Shown piece by piece: positions 1 to 9,881 of a stretch of DNA of 64,000 nucleotides (position 1 is its first letter; each line of letters opens with the position of its first letter). The stretch is from the NCBI RefSeq assembly GCF_016863095.1, contig NZ_BOOF01000005.1:1-64000 (forward strand), given 5' to 3'. The stretch is from Microbispora siamensis. GTDB lineage: Bacteria > Actinomycetota > Actinomycetes > Streptosporangiales > Streptosporangiaceae. The translations under genes were made by a program, and so were the position numbers. Below the pieces are notes generated by a model that saw only the letters and a list, made by a program, of their open reading frames with translations, did no database searches and was not told the DNA's origin.

Positions 1-67
1 CCCGGACGACGAGCAGCCTGACGCGGCCGCGTCTGCGGCCTTTCCAATGAGCGGGGGCGTCCATCAT
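1..67 (-). CDS. N-terminal fragment of an unidentified gene, cut by the window edge
   Basis: Reading leftwards from a double ATG at 67-62, the frame gives MMDAPAHWKGRRRGRVRLLV and stays open to base 1. The start is supported by a strong Shine-Dalgarno GGAGGA at 80-75, seven bases upstream. The visible stretch is basic and then hydrophobic, too short to assign a family. It is divergent from the LuxR-type regulator. I infer a real gene from the ribosome binding site and open frame only. Confidence 0.5.
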   Translation of the reverse strand, partial: MMDAPAHWKGRRRGRVRLLVVR

Positions 68-82
68 GCGCACTTCCTCCTT

Positions 83-434
83 CGAGAGCTGACGCGGGCC
101 AGGCACCGCGGGGTGGGGGCGGCCAACGTGACGCCACCGCACCGGCGCCGCGATGCCGAAATTATCGGCAAGCTGGCGAAAGTATCGGACCGCCGGAGTG
201 AGCCGTCAACGTCACCCGAAATGTCGCGGAAAATTACTCTCCGCTCGGCATTGCACGAGGGAAAGCATTCGGCCTGCTGGATAGGTATAGGGCTGCGATC
301 GAACCGCCCGGCGGTCGGTTCTGCGGACGCTGAAAAGTTCAGAAGCCTTTCGGATTACACTTCCGGGCCAGATGCGGCGGCATGCGATGCGGGGCGGGCG
401 GAGGCACGGGACCGGTTCTGTCGGGGCCGCGTGA
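83..434. other. Intergenic region between divergent genes
   Basis: This stretch holds no convincing gene; the one plus-strand frame crossing it has arginine-rich, shadow-like composition. It is less GC-rich than its flanks around 160-360, as expected for divergent promoters. The only element I can place is the -10-like box at its right end serving the LuxR regulator. Confidence 0.5.
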
Positions 435-440
435 CATACT
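435..440 (+). promoter_or_regulatory. -10 box CATACT, leaderless promoter of the LuxR ATPase gene
   Basis: CATACT lies seven bases before the GTG at 448, the spacing at which transcription would start on the start codon itself. There is no Shine-Dalgarno sequence before that GTG, which supports this start over codons further upstream. Confidence 0.5.
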
Positions 441-447
441 CGCCTGC

Positions 448-3426
448 GTGGTTGCGCGTACGCCGCAAAGAGTGCTGATCGGGCGTTCCGCCGAGCTCGA
501 TCGGCTTGTGGGCGTGCTCGACGCCGCCGCGGCCGGGCTCGCGGGGGTCGCCCTGGTGGGCGGCGACGCGGGGATCGGCAAGACGCGGATCGTCACCGAG
601 CTGTGCGACCTCGCGCAGCGGCGGGGGTTCGTGACACTCACCGGCCAGTGCGCCGAGCTCGGCGACGCCCTGCCCTACCTGCCGCTCGCGGACGCCCTGC
701 GCGGCGCCGCCGATGCCGGCGGTCCGGTCGGCCCAGCCGTCATGGCCCGTCCCGCGCTGCGGCGGCTGCTGCCCGGCGACGAGGCGGGCCCGGCGGAGGA
801 GACCACCGGAGGCCTCGCCCAGCAGCGCCTGTTCGGGTCGGTGCTCGACATGCTGTCGGAGGTGGCCGGGCGGCAGCCGGTCCTGTTCGTGTTCGAGGAC
901 CTGCACTGGGCCGACCGCTCGACCCGCGACCTGCTGGTCTTCCTCACCCGCATGCTGCAGCGCGAGCGGGTCTGCCTCGTCGGCACCTACCGGACCGACG
1001 ACCTGCACCGCCGCCACCCACTGCGCCCGGTCCTGGCCGAGCTGCGGCGGCTGCCGCTGGTCACCTCCGTCGAACTGCCGCCGCTCGGCGACGACGACAT
1101 GGCGGAGTATCTCGCCACCCTCGACCGGTACGGCGAGGGCCCCGCGGGACCGGTGGCGGGACGCGGCCTGACGACCGTGATCGAGCGTGCCGGGGGCAAC
1201 CCGTTCTTCGCCGAGGAACTCCTGGCGGCCGGCGCGGAACGGGCGCGGCTGCCGGGAACGCTGGCCGACCTGCTGCTCGCCCGGGTGGAGACCCTGTCGG
1301 ACACCGCCCGCCAGGTGCTGCGGGTCGCCGCGGTGGCCGGCCGCCGGGTCGGCCATGACCTGCTGCGCGACGCGACCGGGCTCGGCGACCTGCCGCTGGA
1401 GGACGCGCTGCGCGAGATCGTCTCCCGGCGGCTGCTCACGGCGGGCAGCGACGGCTACACGTTCCGGCACGCGCTCCTCCAGGAGGCCGTCTACGACGAC
1501 CTGCTGCCGGGCGAGCGGACCCGTCTGCACATCGCGTTCGCCGCGCTGCTCGCCGAACGCGGCGGGGCCCCCGCCGAACTGGCCCATCACCACCTCGCCG
1601 GGCACGACCTGCCGGGCGCGCTGCGCGCGTCGGTGGAGGCCGGACGGCTGGCCGCCGGGCTCGGCGCGCCGGCGGAGGCGCACCGGCACTTCGAGCGGGC
1701 GCTGGAGGTCTGGGACCAGGTGCCGGAGGCCGAACGGCTCGCCGGGGAGAGCCGGGCGAGGATCGCGCTGGCCAGCGCCGCGGCGGCGGCCGCGGGCGGC
1801 GACTACCACCGGGCGGCGGAGCAGGTGCGGCGGCTGCGCCGCGAGGCGAGCGACCCTGTCCTCGTCGCCGAGACCGGCGAGCGGCTCTCGTACTATCTGG
1901 CGGACGCGGGCGGCGACGAGGCCGAGGCGATCGAGGCCGCCCGGGAGGCGGTGGACCTCGCGCCGCACAGCCCGCTGCTGGCCCGGGCCCTGGCCACCTA
2001 CGCCCGCGCCCTGTCCCGGCAGTACCGCTTCGAGGAGGGGGCGGCGACCGCGTCCAGGGCGCTGGAGGTGGCTCAGGCGACCGGCGCCCGCGACGCCGAG
2101 GCCAGCGCCCTCGTCTCGCTCGCCCTGATCGAGGAGGAGTTCGGGAGCAGCCTCGAGCAGGCCGTCGACCTGCTCACTCGCGCCACCCGCCGCCCCTCGG
2201 GCGACCTGTCCATCGACCTGCGGGCGCGCTTCAACCTCGCCCGCATCCATTACGAGAACGGCGCCCTCGCCGTGGCCGCCCGCATCACCGAGGACGGCGT
2301 ACGGCTGGCCGGGGAGACCGGGCTCACCTGGAGCACGTTCGGCACCGACCTGCGCTTCCTGCACTACCTGGTGCACTACGCGGACGGCGACTGGGACACC
2401 GCGGAACGGCTGGCGGGAGGGTTCGGCGTCCGGGTCGGCACCCGGGCCGAGGCCCAGCTGTCGTCGTTCGCCCTCTTCGTCGAGGTGGGCCGGGGACGTG
2501 CGGGCGCCGACGAGAGACTGCGGTGGCTGTCCCGCTTCTGGCCCGACGTGCTGGTCGCTTACATGGCACGCGGCATGGCGGCCGAGCAGGCGCTGTGGCG
2601 CGGCGACCCGCACACCGCGCTCGACCACGTCGATGCGATCGTCGCGGCGCTCGAGCCGTTCGATCCCAGTGTGATCCGCATCGCGGCCACCGGTCTGTGG
2701 GCGCTGGCCGATCTCGGCAGGACCGGCGAGCCCTGCGACGACCTGCTGCGGCGGGCGCGGTGGGCGGCGGAGAACGGGCCGAACGGCCCGCGCGCCCGGC
2801 TGGGTCCGGAAGGGCTCGCCTGGCTGGCCCGTGCGGAGGCCGAATGGCACCGCGCCCACGGCACGGCCGGCCCGGAGGTCTGGCGGCGCGCCACCGAGGC
2901 CTTCGGCTTCGGTTTCGTCTACGAGGAGGCGCGGTCGCGGTGGCGCCTGGCCGAGAGCCTGCTGCGGGCGGGCGATCGCGCGGCGGCCCGCGCCGAGTGG
3001 GAGCGCGCGGTGCGCGTCGCCGCCGAGCTGGAAGCCCGGCCCTTCCTGGAGACGCTCAGGGCGGTCGGGGCGCGGGCCGGGTTCCCCGATCCGACGGCGA
3101 CCACCCCTACGACCACCTCCACGGTCTCCCCCGCCACCCGCGACGGCGGCGCGCGGGAGACGGCCGCCCGTGAGCCGTCGGGGGCCGCGCGGGAATCGGA
3201 GCGGCTGGCCGTGCTCACCGCGCGCGAGCGGGAGGTGCTGGCCCATGTCGCGGGCGGCCTGGCCAACCGGGAGATCGGCGAGCGGCTGTTCATCTCGCAG
3301 AAGACGGTGAGCGTGCACGTCTCGAACATCCTGGCCAAGCTCGGCGTGACCAGTCGCACGCAGGCCGCCGCGGTCGCCCTCCAGGAGGGGCTGTCGCCGA
3401 GCGCCGCGGACGGAAATACTGTGTAA
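448..3426 (+). CDS. LAL-type LuxR family transcriptional regulator with AAA ATPase domain
   Basis: A large regulator of about 992 residues. The N-terminus has a P-loop (GGDAGIGKT, residues 38-46) and a Walker B-like [10 protein letters not shown] segment, typical of the STAND-type ATPase module of LAL regulators. The middle is helical and repeat-like (TPR-type). The C-terminal 65 residues form a LuxR/GerE helix-turn-helix, with [15 protein letters not shown] and the recognition helix [18 protein letters not shown]. Such proteins usually activate catabolic or secondary-metabolite genes in response to a ligand and ATP. The frame extends upstream to 382, but GTG 448 starts right at the conserved IGRSAEL segment and has the leaderless promoter. 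The aldehyde dehydrogenase gene follows 38 bp downstream in the same direction and may be co-transcribed or a target. Confidence 0.9.
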   Translation: MVARTPQRVLIGRSAELDRLVGVLDAAAAGLAGVALVGGDAGIGKTRIVTELCDLAQRRGFVTLTGQCAELGDALPYLPLADALRGAADAGGPVGPAVMARPALRRLLPGDEAGPAEETTGGLAQQRLFGSVLDMLSEVAGRQPVLFVFEDLHWADRSTRDLLVFLTRMLQRERVCLVGTYRTDDLHRRHPLRPVLAELRRLPLVTSVELPPLGDDDMAEYLATLDRYGEGPAGPVAGRGLTTVIERAGGNPFFAEELLAAGAERARLPGTLADLLLARVETLSDTARQVLRVAAVAGRRVGHDLLRDATGLGDLPLEDALREIVSRRLLTAGSDGYTFRHALLQEAVYDDLLPGERTRLHIAFAALLAERGGAPAELAHHHLAGHDLPGALRASVEAGRLAAGLGAPAEAHRHFERALEVWDQVPEAERLAGESRARIALASAAAAAAGGDYHRAAEQVRRLRREASDPVLVAETGERLSYYLADAGGDEAEAIEAAREAVDLAPHSPLLARALATYARALSRQYRFEEGAATASRALEVAQATGARDAEASALVSLALIEEEFGSSLEQAVDLLTRATRRPSGDLSIDLRARFNLARIHYENGALAVAARITEDGVRLAGETGLTWSTFGTDLRFLHYLVHYADGDWDTAERLAGGFGVRVGTRAEAQLSSFALFVEVGRGRAGADERLRWLSRFWPDVLVAYMARGMAAEQALWRGDPHTALDHVDAIVAALEPFDPSVIRIAATGLWALADLGRTGEPCDDLLRRARWAAENGPNGPRARLGPEGLAWLARAEAEWHRAHGTAGPEVWRRATEAFGFGFVYEEARSRWRLAESLLRAGDRAAARAEWERAVRVAAELEARPFLETLRAVGARAGFPDPTATTPTTTSTVSPATRDGGARETAAREPSGAARESERLAVLTAREREVLAHVAGGLANREIGERLFISQKTVSVHVSNILAKLGVTSRTQAAAVALQEGLSPSAADGNTV

Positions 3427-3464
3427 TCGAGGCTCGGCACCAGCAACAATTCCGGAGGTCAGCG

Positions 3465-4970
3465 GTGGCTCGGCAGATCGTTTCCGTCGTCGCGGGTGAG
3501 AAGCTCTCCTCTGGCACGCCGTACGAGTCGGTCAACCCGGCGCGGCCCGCGGAGACCGTGGCGACCGTCCTGCTCGCCGGCGCGGACGACTTCGCCGGCG
3601 CCTGCCGTGCCGCAGCGGCCGCCCAGCGGGAGTGGGCGCGCGTCCCCGCGCCGGTGCGGGGACGGGTGATCGCCTCGGTCGGCCGCCTGGTCGAGGCCAA
3701 CACCGAGGCGCTGGCCCGGCTGGTCACCGAGGAGATCGGCAAGCCGTACGCCGAGGCGCTGGGCGAGGTCCGCGAGATCGTGGACACCTGCGACTTCTTC
3801 CTGGGCGAGGGCCGCCGCCTCTACGGGCAGACCGTGCCGTCGGAGATGCCCGACAAGAGCCTGTTCACCTTCCGCGTCCCGGTCGGCGTGGCGGCGGTCG
3901 TGACGGCGGGCAACTTCCCGGTGGCCGTGCCCTCGTGGTATCTGGTTCCGGCGCTGCTGTGCGGCAACGCGGTGGTGTGGAAACCCGCGGAGTACGCCGC
4001 GGCCTCCGCGCACGCGCTCTACCGGCTGTTCGCGGCGGCCGGGCTGCCCGACGGCGTGCTCAACATCGTCTTCGCCGACGGCGGCCAGACGTACGAGGGT
4101 CTCGACCGCGCGCTCGGCGAGGGCACCGTGCAGAAGGTCGGCTTCACCGGGTCGAGCGCGGTCGGCCGGGCCGTCGGCGAGCTGTGCGGGCGGCACCTGC
4201 AGTCGCCCTGCCTGGAACTCGGCGGCAAGAATCCGATGGTCGTCATGCCGGACGCCGACCTCGACCTCGCCGCCGAGGGCGCCCTGTTCTCGGGCTTCGG
4301 CACCGCCGGGCAACGGTGCACGTCCCTCGGCACGGTCATCGTCCACGAGGACGTCCACGACGAGTTCCTGCGCCGGTTCACCGCCGCCGTGCGCGACGCG
4401 AAGATCGGCGACCCGAACGGCGACGTGCTGTACGGCCCGCTGCTCGACCACAAGTTCGCCGAGCGATACGAGGAGTACCTGGGCTGGATCCAGCCGCACC
4501 ACACCGTGCTGCCGGGCCCGGTCGGCCGGATGGAGGGCGAGGGCCTCTACTACCACCCCGTGGTGGTGGACGGCGTCCGTCCCGACGACCGGCTGTTCCT
4601 GGAGGAGACGTTCGGCCCGATCGTGGGCGTGACGACGTTCTCCACCCTCGACGAGGCGATCGACCTGGCCAACCGGCCGGGGTACGGCCTGTCGTCGTCC
4701 ATCTACACCACCGACCCGAAGGCGGTGTTCCGGTTCCGCGAGGGCGTCTCGGCCGGCATGGTCAGCGTCAACAACTCCACCTCAGGCGCGGAGGCCCACC
4801 TGCCGTTCGGCGGGAACGGCAAGTCGGGCAACGGCAGCAGGCAGAGCGGCATGTGGGTGCTCGACCAGTTCACCCGCTGGCAGGCGATGAACTGGGACTA
4901 CTCGGGCCGCCTGCAGAAGGCCCAGATGGACGTGGCGGAGATCACGCCCGATCTGGGCTTCCGGATCTGA
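3465..4970 (+). CDS. NAD(P)+-dependent aldehyde dehydrogenase
   Basis: A full-length ALDH of 501 residues that oxidises an aldehyde to a carboxylate in the cytoplasm. Seen directly: AGNFPVAVPS with Asn150, VWKPAEY with the cofactor-binding Lys173, FTGSSAVGR, the general base Glu251 in LELGGKNP, and catalytic Cys285 in GTAGQRCTS. The GTAGQRCTS form and overall layout resemble the ALDH7/piperideine-6-carboxylate dehydrogenase branch more than betaine aldehyde dehydrogenase, but the substrate cannot be named. The GTG start follows a GGAGG Shine-Dalgarno. It lies 38 bp after the LuxR ATPase gene and converges on the epoxide hydrolase gene. Confidence 0.92.
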   Translation: MARQIVSVVAGEKLSSGTPYESVNPARPAETVATVLLAGADDFAGACRAAAAAQREWARVPAPVRGRVIASVGRLVEANTEALARLVTEEIGKPYAEALGEVREIVDTCDFFLGEGRRLYGQTVPSEMPDKSLFTFRVPVGVAAVVTAGNFPVAVPSWYLVPALLCGNAVVWKPAEYAAASAHALYRLFAAAGLPDGVLNIVFADGGQTYEGLDRALGEGTVQKVGFTGSSAVGRAVGELCGRHLQSPCLELGGKNPMVVMPDADLDLAAEGALFSGFGTAGQRCTSLGTVIVHEDVHDEFLRRFTAAVRDAKIGDPNGDVLYGPLLDHKFAERYEEYLGWIQPHHTVLPGPVGRMEGEGLYYHPVVVDGVRPDDRLFLEETFGPIVGVTTFSTLDEAIDLANRPGYGLSSSIYTTDPKAVFRFREGVSAGMVSVNNSTSGAEAHLPFGGNGKSGNGSRQSGMWVLDQFTRWQAMNWDYSGRLQKAQMDVAEITPDLGFRI

Positions 4971-4975
4971 CCCGG

Positions 4976-5008
4976 AGGACCGCGTGCCGCCCGGCGACCC
5001 GCGGTCCT
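4976..5008. terminator. Hairpin between convergent ALDH and epoxide hydrolase genes
   Basis: Nine-base perfect arms, AGGACCGCG (4976-4984) and CGCGGTCCT (5000-5008), with a 15-nt loop. There is no T-tract, which is usual for actinomycete terminators. It starts 6 nt after the ALDH stop and ends 37 nt before the epoxide hydrolase stop, so it could serve both strands. Confidence 0.6.
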
Positions 5009-5045
5009 GACACGCGCGGGCACGACGCCCGGCAGGTGCTCCCGG

Positions 5046-6302
5046 TCAGCGCCGGCCCCGGAAGGTGCGCCGCAGGTCGTCCACCCATTCGCCCGGGATC
5101 TCCCAGGGGATGAAGTGGCCGCCGCGGTCGTGGGCGTTGAGGTTGACGAGGTTGTACCAGCCGGCCCGGTCGCCGTCGAGGTAATGCCGCACACGCTGGT
5201 CCGTGCTCACGCCGGGCGGGTTTTCGTGAGCGACGAACGTGAGGCCGGTGGGGGCCTCGACGGCCGGCTGCCGGTCGTGGGACGGAGTCCACGGATAGCG
5301 GTTGTTGTTGGCGTAGGTCCTGATCGAGGTGCCGATCGAGTTGGTCACCCAGAAGATCATGGCGTGGGTGAGCAGGTCGTCCTTGGTGAAGACGGTTTCG
5401 ACGTCGCCGCCGTTGTCGCTCCAGTTCGTCCAGCGCTCCAGCATCCAGGCGAGCATTCCGGCGGGTGAGTCGGACAGTCCGTGGGCGAGGGTGCTCGGGG
5501 CGAGCATGTGCGCGGCGAGGTGGACGGCGAACCGCCTGTCCAGCGCGACGACCTGGGCGTGGACGTCGGCGGGCAGGCCGTCGGGGATGGGCCTGCCTCC
5601 GCTGAAGTCCCAGGCCCGGTCGCCGTTGAAAAACGTGAGCTTCTGGCCCGACCCGATGTGAATGGCGTGCAGCTCACCGGCGTACTTGTGGCCGAGCTGT
5701 CCGGTCACCAGGGCTCCGACGTCGCACCCCGCCGCGCCGTACCTCTCGTAGCCGAGGATCCGGGTCATCAGCGTGTGCCAGAGGTCGGCGACCTTCCAGA
5801 AGTTCATGTCCGGGCGGTTCGGCAGCGGGGTGGAGAACCCGAAGCCGGGGAACGAGGGCACGATCACGTCGAACGCCTCGGCCGGGTCGCCACCGTACGC
5901 GCCGGGGTCGGCCAGCGGATCGACGACCTTGGACCAGTGCCAGAACGTCCAGGGCCAGCCGTGGGTGAGGATCAGCGGCGTGGGGTCGGGACCGGCGCCG
6001 GGCCTGCGCATGAAGTGGACCGGGACACCCTCGACCTCGACCCGGTAGTGCTCGTAGGCGTTGATGGCGGCCTCGGCCGCCCGCCAGTCGTACCCGTCGC
6101 GCCAGTAGTCGACGAGCTCCCGCAGGTAGGCGGCGCTCACGCCGTAGCGCCAGTCGTCGTTGCCCGCGTCGTCGGGCAGGCGGGTCAGCTCCAGGCGCCG
6201 CCGCAGGTCGGCGAGCACGTCGTCCGGCACGTGGATCGGCGCGGGCTCCAGGGGGAACGGCCGGGTCGCGGCGGACGGGGTGGTCGTGGGGCTCATCGTC
6301 AT
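5046..6302 (-). CDS. Epoxide hydrolase, alpha/beta hydrolase fold with EHN domain
   Basis: A 418-residue soluble epoxide hydrolase of the microsomal/juvenile-hormone type, converting an epoxide and water to a diol. The first ~120 residues match the EHN cap (PFPLEPAPIHVPDDVLADL). Then come the oxyanion-hole motif HGWP (114-117), the nucleophile candidate Asp194 in GAAGCDVGA, and near the C-terminus the base histidine in GGHFIPWE. The ATG overlaps the MarR gene stop by four bases (ATGA), so the two genes are a translationally coupled operon under the operator at 6808-6829. The substrate is unknown; a MarR-linked epoxide hydrolase suggests handling of xenobiotics or metabolite epoxides. Confidence 0.92.
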   Translation of the reverse strand: MTMSPTTTPSAATRPFPLEPAPIHVPDDVLADLRRRLELTRLPDDAGNDDWRYGVSAAYLRELVDYWRDGYDWRAAEAAINAYEHYRVEVEGVPVHFMRRPGAGPDPTPLILTHGWPWTFWHWSKVVDPLADPGAYGGDPAEAFDVIVPSFPGFGFSTPLPNRPDMNFWKVADLWHTLMTRILGYERYGAAGCDVGALVTGQLGHKYAGELHAIHIGSGQKLTFFNGDRAWDFSGGRPIPDGLPADVHAQVVALDRRFAVHLAAHMLAPSTLAHGLSDSPAGMLAWMLERWTNWSDNGGDVETVFTKDDLLTHAMIFWVTNSIGTSIRTYANNNRYPWTPSHDRQPAVEAPTGLTFVAHENPPGVSTDQRVRHYLDGDRAGWYNLVNLNAHDRGGHFIPWEIPGEWVDDLRRTFRGRR

Positions 6303-6793
6303 CTCCTCGCACTGTCGCGCGGCGTGTCCGCGCCGGGGTCCGTGCCGGGGGCGGTACCGGGGACGCTGTGCAGGTCGACCATGCGGGCCAGCGCGGGCAG
6401 CGCCGCGGCGATGGCCGCCCGCTCCGCCTCGGTGAGCAGGTCGGCGAGCTCGGAGAGCCGGGCCATGCGCTCGGCGCGCCGTCCGTCCACGATCGCGGCG
6501 CCCGCGGCCGTGACGTGGACGAGGACCGCCCGGCCGTCCGACGGATCCGGGTGGCGCTCCACCAGGCCCTCGCGCTCCAGCTTGGTCACCATCTGGGTGA
6601 TCGCCGACTGGGTGACCTGTTCGCTGCCGGCGAGTTCGGTGAGCCGCTTGGGGCCGTCGCCCGCCAGCGTGTGCAGCACGGACAGGGTCGTGAAGCTCAG
6701 CCGCCGCTCCGCGGGCAACCGGATGTGCATCCGGGTGAAGTCTTCGAGCACGCGGGTCAGGCGGGCGATGCTCAGCGCGGCGTTCTCGGGCAC
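6299..6793 (-). CDS. MarR family transcriptional regulator
   Basis: A 164-residue winged-helix repressor. The core LTELAGSEQVTQSAITQMVTKLE helix-turn-helix followed by the wing HPDPSDGRAVLVHVT is diagnostic of MarR. MarR dimers bind palindromic operators and release them on binding small phenolic or lipophilic ligands. It is the first gene of an operon with the epoxide hydrolase, and an almost perfect palindrome lies only 15 bp upstream of its start, so autoregulation is likely. The C-terminal ~20 residues are a disordered, Pro/Asp/Thr-rich tail. Confidence 0.93.
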   Translation of the reverse strand: MPENAALSIARLTRVLEDFTRMHIRLPAERRLSFTTLSVLHTLAGDGPKRLTELAGSEQVTQSAITQMVTKLEREGLVERHPDPSDGRAVLVHVTAAGAAIVDGRRAERMARLSELADLLTEAERAAIAAALPALARMVDLHSVPGTAPGTDPGADTPRDSARR

Positions 6794-6807
6794 GCGGGAA
6801 ACTGTAT

Positions 6808-6829
6808 CAGAAACTTAATTAAGTTACTG
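6808..6829. promoter_or_regulatory. MarR operator: AT-rich 22-bp palindrome
   Basis: The core AACTTAATTAAGTT (6812-6825) is a perfect 14-bp palindrome. It extends outward as CAG...CTG with one mismatched pair, giving 22 bp. It sits 15 bp before the MarR start codon and is strikingly AT-rich in a very GC-rich window. Size and composition match known MarR-family operators. Confidence 0.8.
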
Positions 6830-6851
6830 AAGCGAATGATCCCTGGAAACG

Positions 6852-6886
6852 CCGATCCCCGGCGGGCACGGCCCACCGGGGATCGG
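6852..6886 (-). terminator. Terminator hairpin after the FtsH-like gene
   Basis: Eleven-base perfect arms, CCGATCCCCGG (6852-6862) and CCGGGGATCGG (6876-6886), with a 13-nt loop. It starts 12 bases beyond the stop of the FtsH-like gene and separates it from the MarR operon. No T-tract is present. Confidence 0.65.
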
Positions 6887-6898
6887 ATCACAGGTGTC

Positions 6899-9868
6899 TC
6901 AGGCCTCCGGGCCTCGCCTGCCGTCGTAGCCGAGCAGCCGCATCGCGACCTCGGGGTCCATGGCCGCCGCGAGCAACTGCGCTCGTTCGGCCGCCCGGTC
7001 TCTGGCCTCCTCGGCCCGCCGCCGCCCCGCCTGGTGGGAGCGGACCAGCAGGACCGCGACCGCGATGCCGCCGATCACCGCGACCAGCGCGACGGCGAGC
7101 AGGACGGCCGTGCCGGCGGGCACGCCCCCGACCGCGGCGGCGCCCCCGGCGCCGGCCACCCCCCGCGGCGAGGCGAACAGCAACACCCCCAGCAGCGTGA
7201 GCAGCACCACCGCCACGACGACGCCGACGACCGCCCACAGCGCGCCGTACGACGTGCGAGGCGGCGCGGCGGGCGACATCCCGGGCAGCGGGGCCGGGGA
7301 GAGCGGTGGCTGTGTGCCGTTCCACGGCACGAAGTCCGGCTGCGTCACCCCCGGCTGCGCCACCGGGGCGTGCCCGTTCCCGCCGGCCAGGCCGTTCGGC
7401 GGCGGGGCGACCAGCACCGGCGCGCCACCGCCCGAGGACGCCGCCACGACCGACGCCTCGATCACCCGCGCCCGGGGCAGCGGAAGCTCGACCGGGACCT
7501 CGCTGTGCGCCTTGTGGGCCGCCACCGCGGCCGTGTGGTAGGCCTCGATCTCCTCGTAGAACTCGTCGGAGGTGTAGACGGTGCCGTCGATCAGCGGGCC
7601 CATCCTGCCCTCGATGACCGCGACCACGTCGTCGCCGTTGAGCGTCTTGTGCTGTTCCAGCGCGTGCGCGACCGACAGCACCTCGCGGCGGTTCTCGCGC
7701 AGCAGCTCGGCCGTCTTCTCCAGCAGCCGGCTGAGATTGAACTCGATCCGCTCGGGGAGCATGTCGGGCACCATCTCGTCGCGCCGGCCCGCTGGAGTGC
7801 CGGTGAAGCCGATGCCGCCGCCCCCGGGCTGCGGCTGGGCCGCCTTGCCCTCGCGCAGGCCGAGCTCCTGCAGGGCGGGCAGCGAGGCCACCCCGATGCC
7901 CATCCCCCAGTGGGCCTCCATCAGTCCGGTGATCGCGGTCGCGCTCTGCAGGTCGCCGGAGACGCCGGAGGAGTTGTCCTCGCCGAAGAACATCCGCTCC
8001 CCCGCCAGCGAGGCGAGGGACACCATGATGTCGGCCTCGTACTCCGACTTCCACCGGGTGAACTGGTCCTCCGGCTTGATGCTGGCCACCATGCCGAGGT
8101 AGTCGGCGCCCTTCTCGATCGTCGCCAGGTCGATCTCCAGGTGGTGGCGGGTGCGGTAGGCGGCGACCGCGTGGCACGCCTCGTGCACCGCGACCGCGTG
8201 CCGCTCACGCTCGATGTACTCGACGTCCTCCGGCGGCCCGAGCTGCTTGAGCCGCTTGGCCCGCATGACGTCCGACCAGGTGATGGTCTCCCGGCCGTCC
8301 CGGATCGCGGTGATCAGCGACTCGTTGACCAGGTCCTTGATCGTCGCGCCGGTGGCGTACGGCGTGATCGTGGCGAGCTTGTCGATCTGCTCGTCGGTGA
8401 GCTGGTGGCTGACCTTGTCGAAGTAGCCCTTGTACGTGCGGATCCGGCCCGCCTTGGAGGGGTAGCCGACCTTGTAGATGCGGTCGATGCGGCCGGGCCG
8501 CAGCAGCGCCTCGTCCAGGGCCTCGGGCAGGTTGGTGGCCATCATGATGAGGATGCGGTACTTCGGCGGCGGCTTGGGCCGCATGCCGAGCAGCCTGCGC
8601 ACGTAGCGGTTGACGAAGCCGCGCGGCTTCTTCAGTCCGGAGATCTCGGTGAGCAGCGCCTCCAGCGTGCCCATGCCGCCACCGCCGCCGCCCATGCCCG
8701 CGCCGTACACGATGCGGTTGACGAAGGCGCCGGTGCGCGGCATCCGCGGAGGCGCGGCCTCGGCGGCCGGGCCGGCGGCGTGACGGCCGAGCACGGTACG
8801 CGTGTGCGGGTCGAGGTAGGCGAAGCCGTTGCAGCCGGAGTCCTCGAACGGCGCAGGCACCGACCTGCCCCAGCCGCCGGGCCCGCCCTGCGCGAGGGCG
8901 CCGCGGTTGCCGAGCGAGTCGGCCTCGTCGAAGAACACGATGACGCCGCCGTACCGCAGGGCCAGCTTGCGCAGCTTGCGGAACAGCGACTTGACCTTCA
9001 GGACGCCGACGCCGAAGAACATGTTGATGAACGCACCCGGGTCGACGAACACGTACGGCTTGCCGGTGGAGCCGGCGACGGCCTCGGCCATCAGCGTCTT
9101 GCCGGTGCCGGGAGGGCCCCACAGCAGGATGCCGCTGGGCACGTAACCGCCCCTGGCCTCGATCTCGTCCGGCTTCTCCAGGAAGACGATGTTCTCCTTG
9201 ACCCGCTCGACGACGTGGTCCTGGCCCCAGACATCCGAGAAGCGCGTCTTGATGTCGTCGGGGTAGTAGACGTCGACGCCGCCCCGCGACAGGAACCAGA
9301 AGATCGCCACGAACTGCCCGACGGCGACCACCATGATCAGCACGAGCTGCAGGACCATGGGGAGGAAGCCCCACACGGTGGCCGGCACGCTGTACAGCGC
9401 CTCGAGCGGCGAGACCTGCTGCACCTTGCCCAGCACCAGCGCGATGACCGCGATCCAGACGACCCACTTGATCGCGCGGGCGATGCGGTAGCGGTTCCAG
9501 TCGTTGAACCTGCGGTGCGTCCAGCGGTTCCAGCCGCCGAAGACCTTCTTCGTCCAGAACCGGTGGTAGCCGGCCGAGCGCTCGCTGATGAGGAAGTGGA
9601 TCTGCCGGACCACCTCGATGCCCGCGAGCCACAGCACCCAGGAGGCGTTCATCACCGTACGGGCCGCGGCGTCGTGCAGCGAGATGATCCCCGGGAACGT
9701 CGCGATCTCGTTCCAGAACAGCACGCCGAACGCGACGGCGAGCAGGATCAGGAACTTGGTGCGGTCCCACAGCGGCAGACGTTTCCTGGTGACGGGGTCG
9801 CGGTCCACCGGACCCGACCCCGGCTCGCGAAGCCCCTCGTGGTGCTTCGGTGGGAGGGCCGTGCTCAT
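6899..9868 (-). CDS. FtsH-like membrane AAA+ zinc metalloprotease, enlarged
   Basis: A 989-residue protein. N-terminal hydrophobic segments lie near residues 38-55, 73-90, 133-147 and 165-193. The AAA+ module has Walker A GPPGTGKT (251-258), Walker B VIVFFDEAD (309-317), sensor 1 ATNLPEA and the arginine finger region LLRPGRIDR. An M41-type zinc site follows: HEACH (562-566), with Asp639 in SGVSGDL as third ligand candidate. FtsH normally unfolds and degrades membrane and regulatory proteins. Unusual are its size (classical FtsH is about 650 residues), a ~120-residue Gly-rich insertion between Walker B and sensor 1 (about 321-437), and a C-terminal extension with two more hydrophobic segments. 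It follows a lipoprotein gene by 13 bp, which suggests a joint envelope function. This is an FtsH-like paralogue, not the housekeeping ftsH. Confidence 0.85.
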   Translation of the reverse strand: MSTALPPKHHEGLREPGSGPVDRDPVTRKRLPLWDRTKFLILLAVAFGVLFWNEIATFPGIISLHDAAARTVMNASWVLWLAGIEVVRQIHFLISERSAGYHRFWTKKVFGGWNRWTHRRFNDWNRYRIARAIKWVVWIAVIALVLGKVQQVSPLEALYSVPATVWGFLPMVLQLVLIMVVAVGQFVAIFWFLSRGGVDVYYPDDIKTRFSDVWGQDHVVERVKENIVFLEKPDEIEARGGYVPSGILLWGPPGTGKTLMAEAVAGSTGKPYVFVDPGAFINMFFGVGVLKVKSLFRKLRKLALRYGGVIVFFDEADSLGNRGALAQGGPGGWGRSVPAPFEDSGCNGFAYLDPHTRTVLGRHAAGPAAEAAPPRMPRTGAFVNRIVYGAGMGGGGGGMGTLEALLTEISGLKKPRGFVNRYVRRLLGMRPKPPPKYRILIMMATNLPEALDEALLRPGRIDRIYKVGYPSKAGRIRTYKGYFDKVSHQLTDEQIDKLATITPYATGATIKDLVNESLITAIRDGRETITWSDVMRAKRLKQLGPPEDVEYIERERHAVAVHEACHAVAAYRTRHHLEIDLATIEKGADYLGMVASIKPEDQFTRWKSEYEADIMVSLASLAGERMFFGEDNSSGVSGDLQSATAITGLMEAHWGMGIGVASLPALQELGLREGKAAQPQPGGGGIGFTGTPAGRRDEMVPDMLPERIEFNLSRLLEKTAELLRENRREVLSVAHALEQHKTLNGDDVVAVIEGRMGPLIDGTVYTSDEFYEEIEAYHTAAVAAHKAHSEVPVELPLPRARVIEASVVAASSGGGAPVLVAPPPNGLAGGNGHAPVAQPGVTQPDFVPWNGTQPPLSPAPLPGMSPAAPPRTSYGALWAVVGVVVAVVLLTLLGVLLFASPRGVAGAGGAAAVGGVPAGTAVLLAVALVAVIGGIAVAVLLVRSHQAGRRRAEEARDRAAERAQLLAAAMDPEVAMRLLGYDGRRGPEA

Positions 9869-9881
9869 ATGAGGGGCTCCT

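Noticed and set aside
47-478. A 143-codon plus-strand frame at the left edge
   Set aside because: Arg/Ser-rich and crosses the divergent promoter region and the start of the LuxR ATPase gene; no support for translation.
355-3318. Open frame of 987 codons on the minus strand opposite the LuxR ATPase gene
   Set aside because: Composition is Arg/Gly/Pro-rich with no domain; it is the complement of a clear gene and arises from GC-rich third positions.
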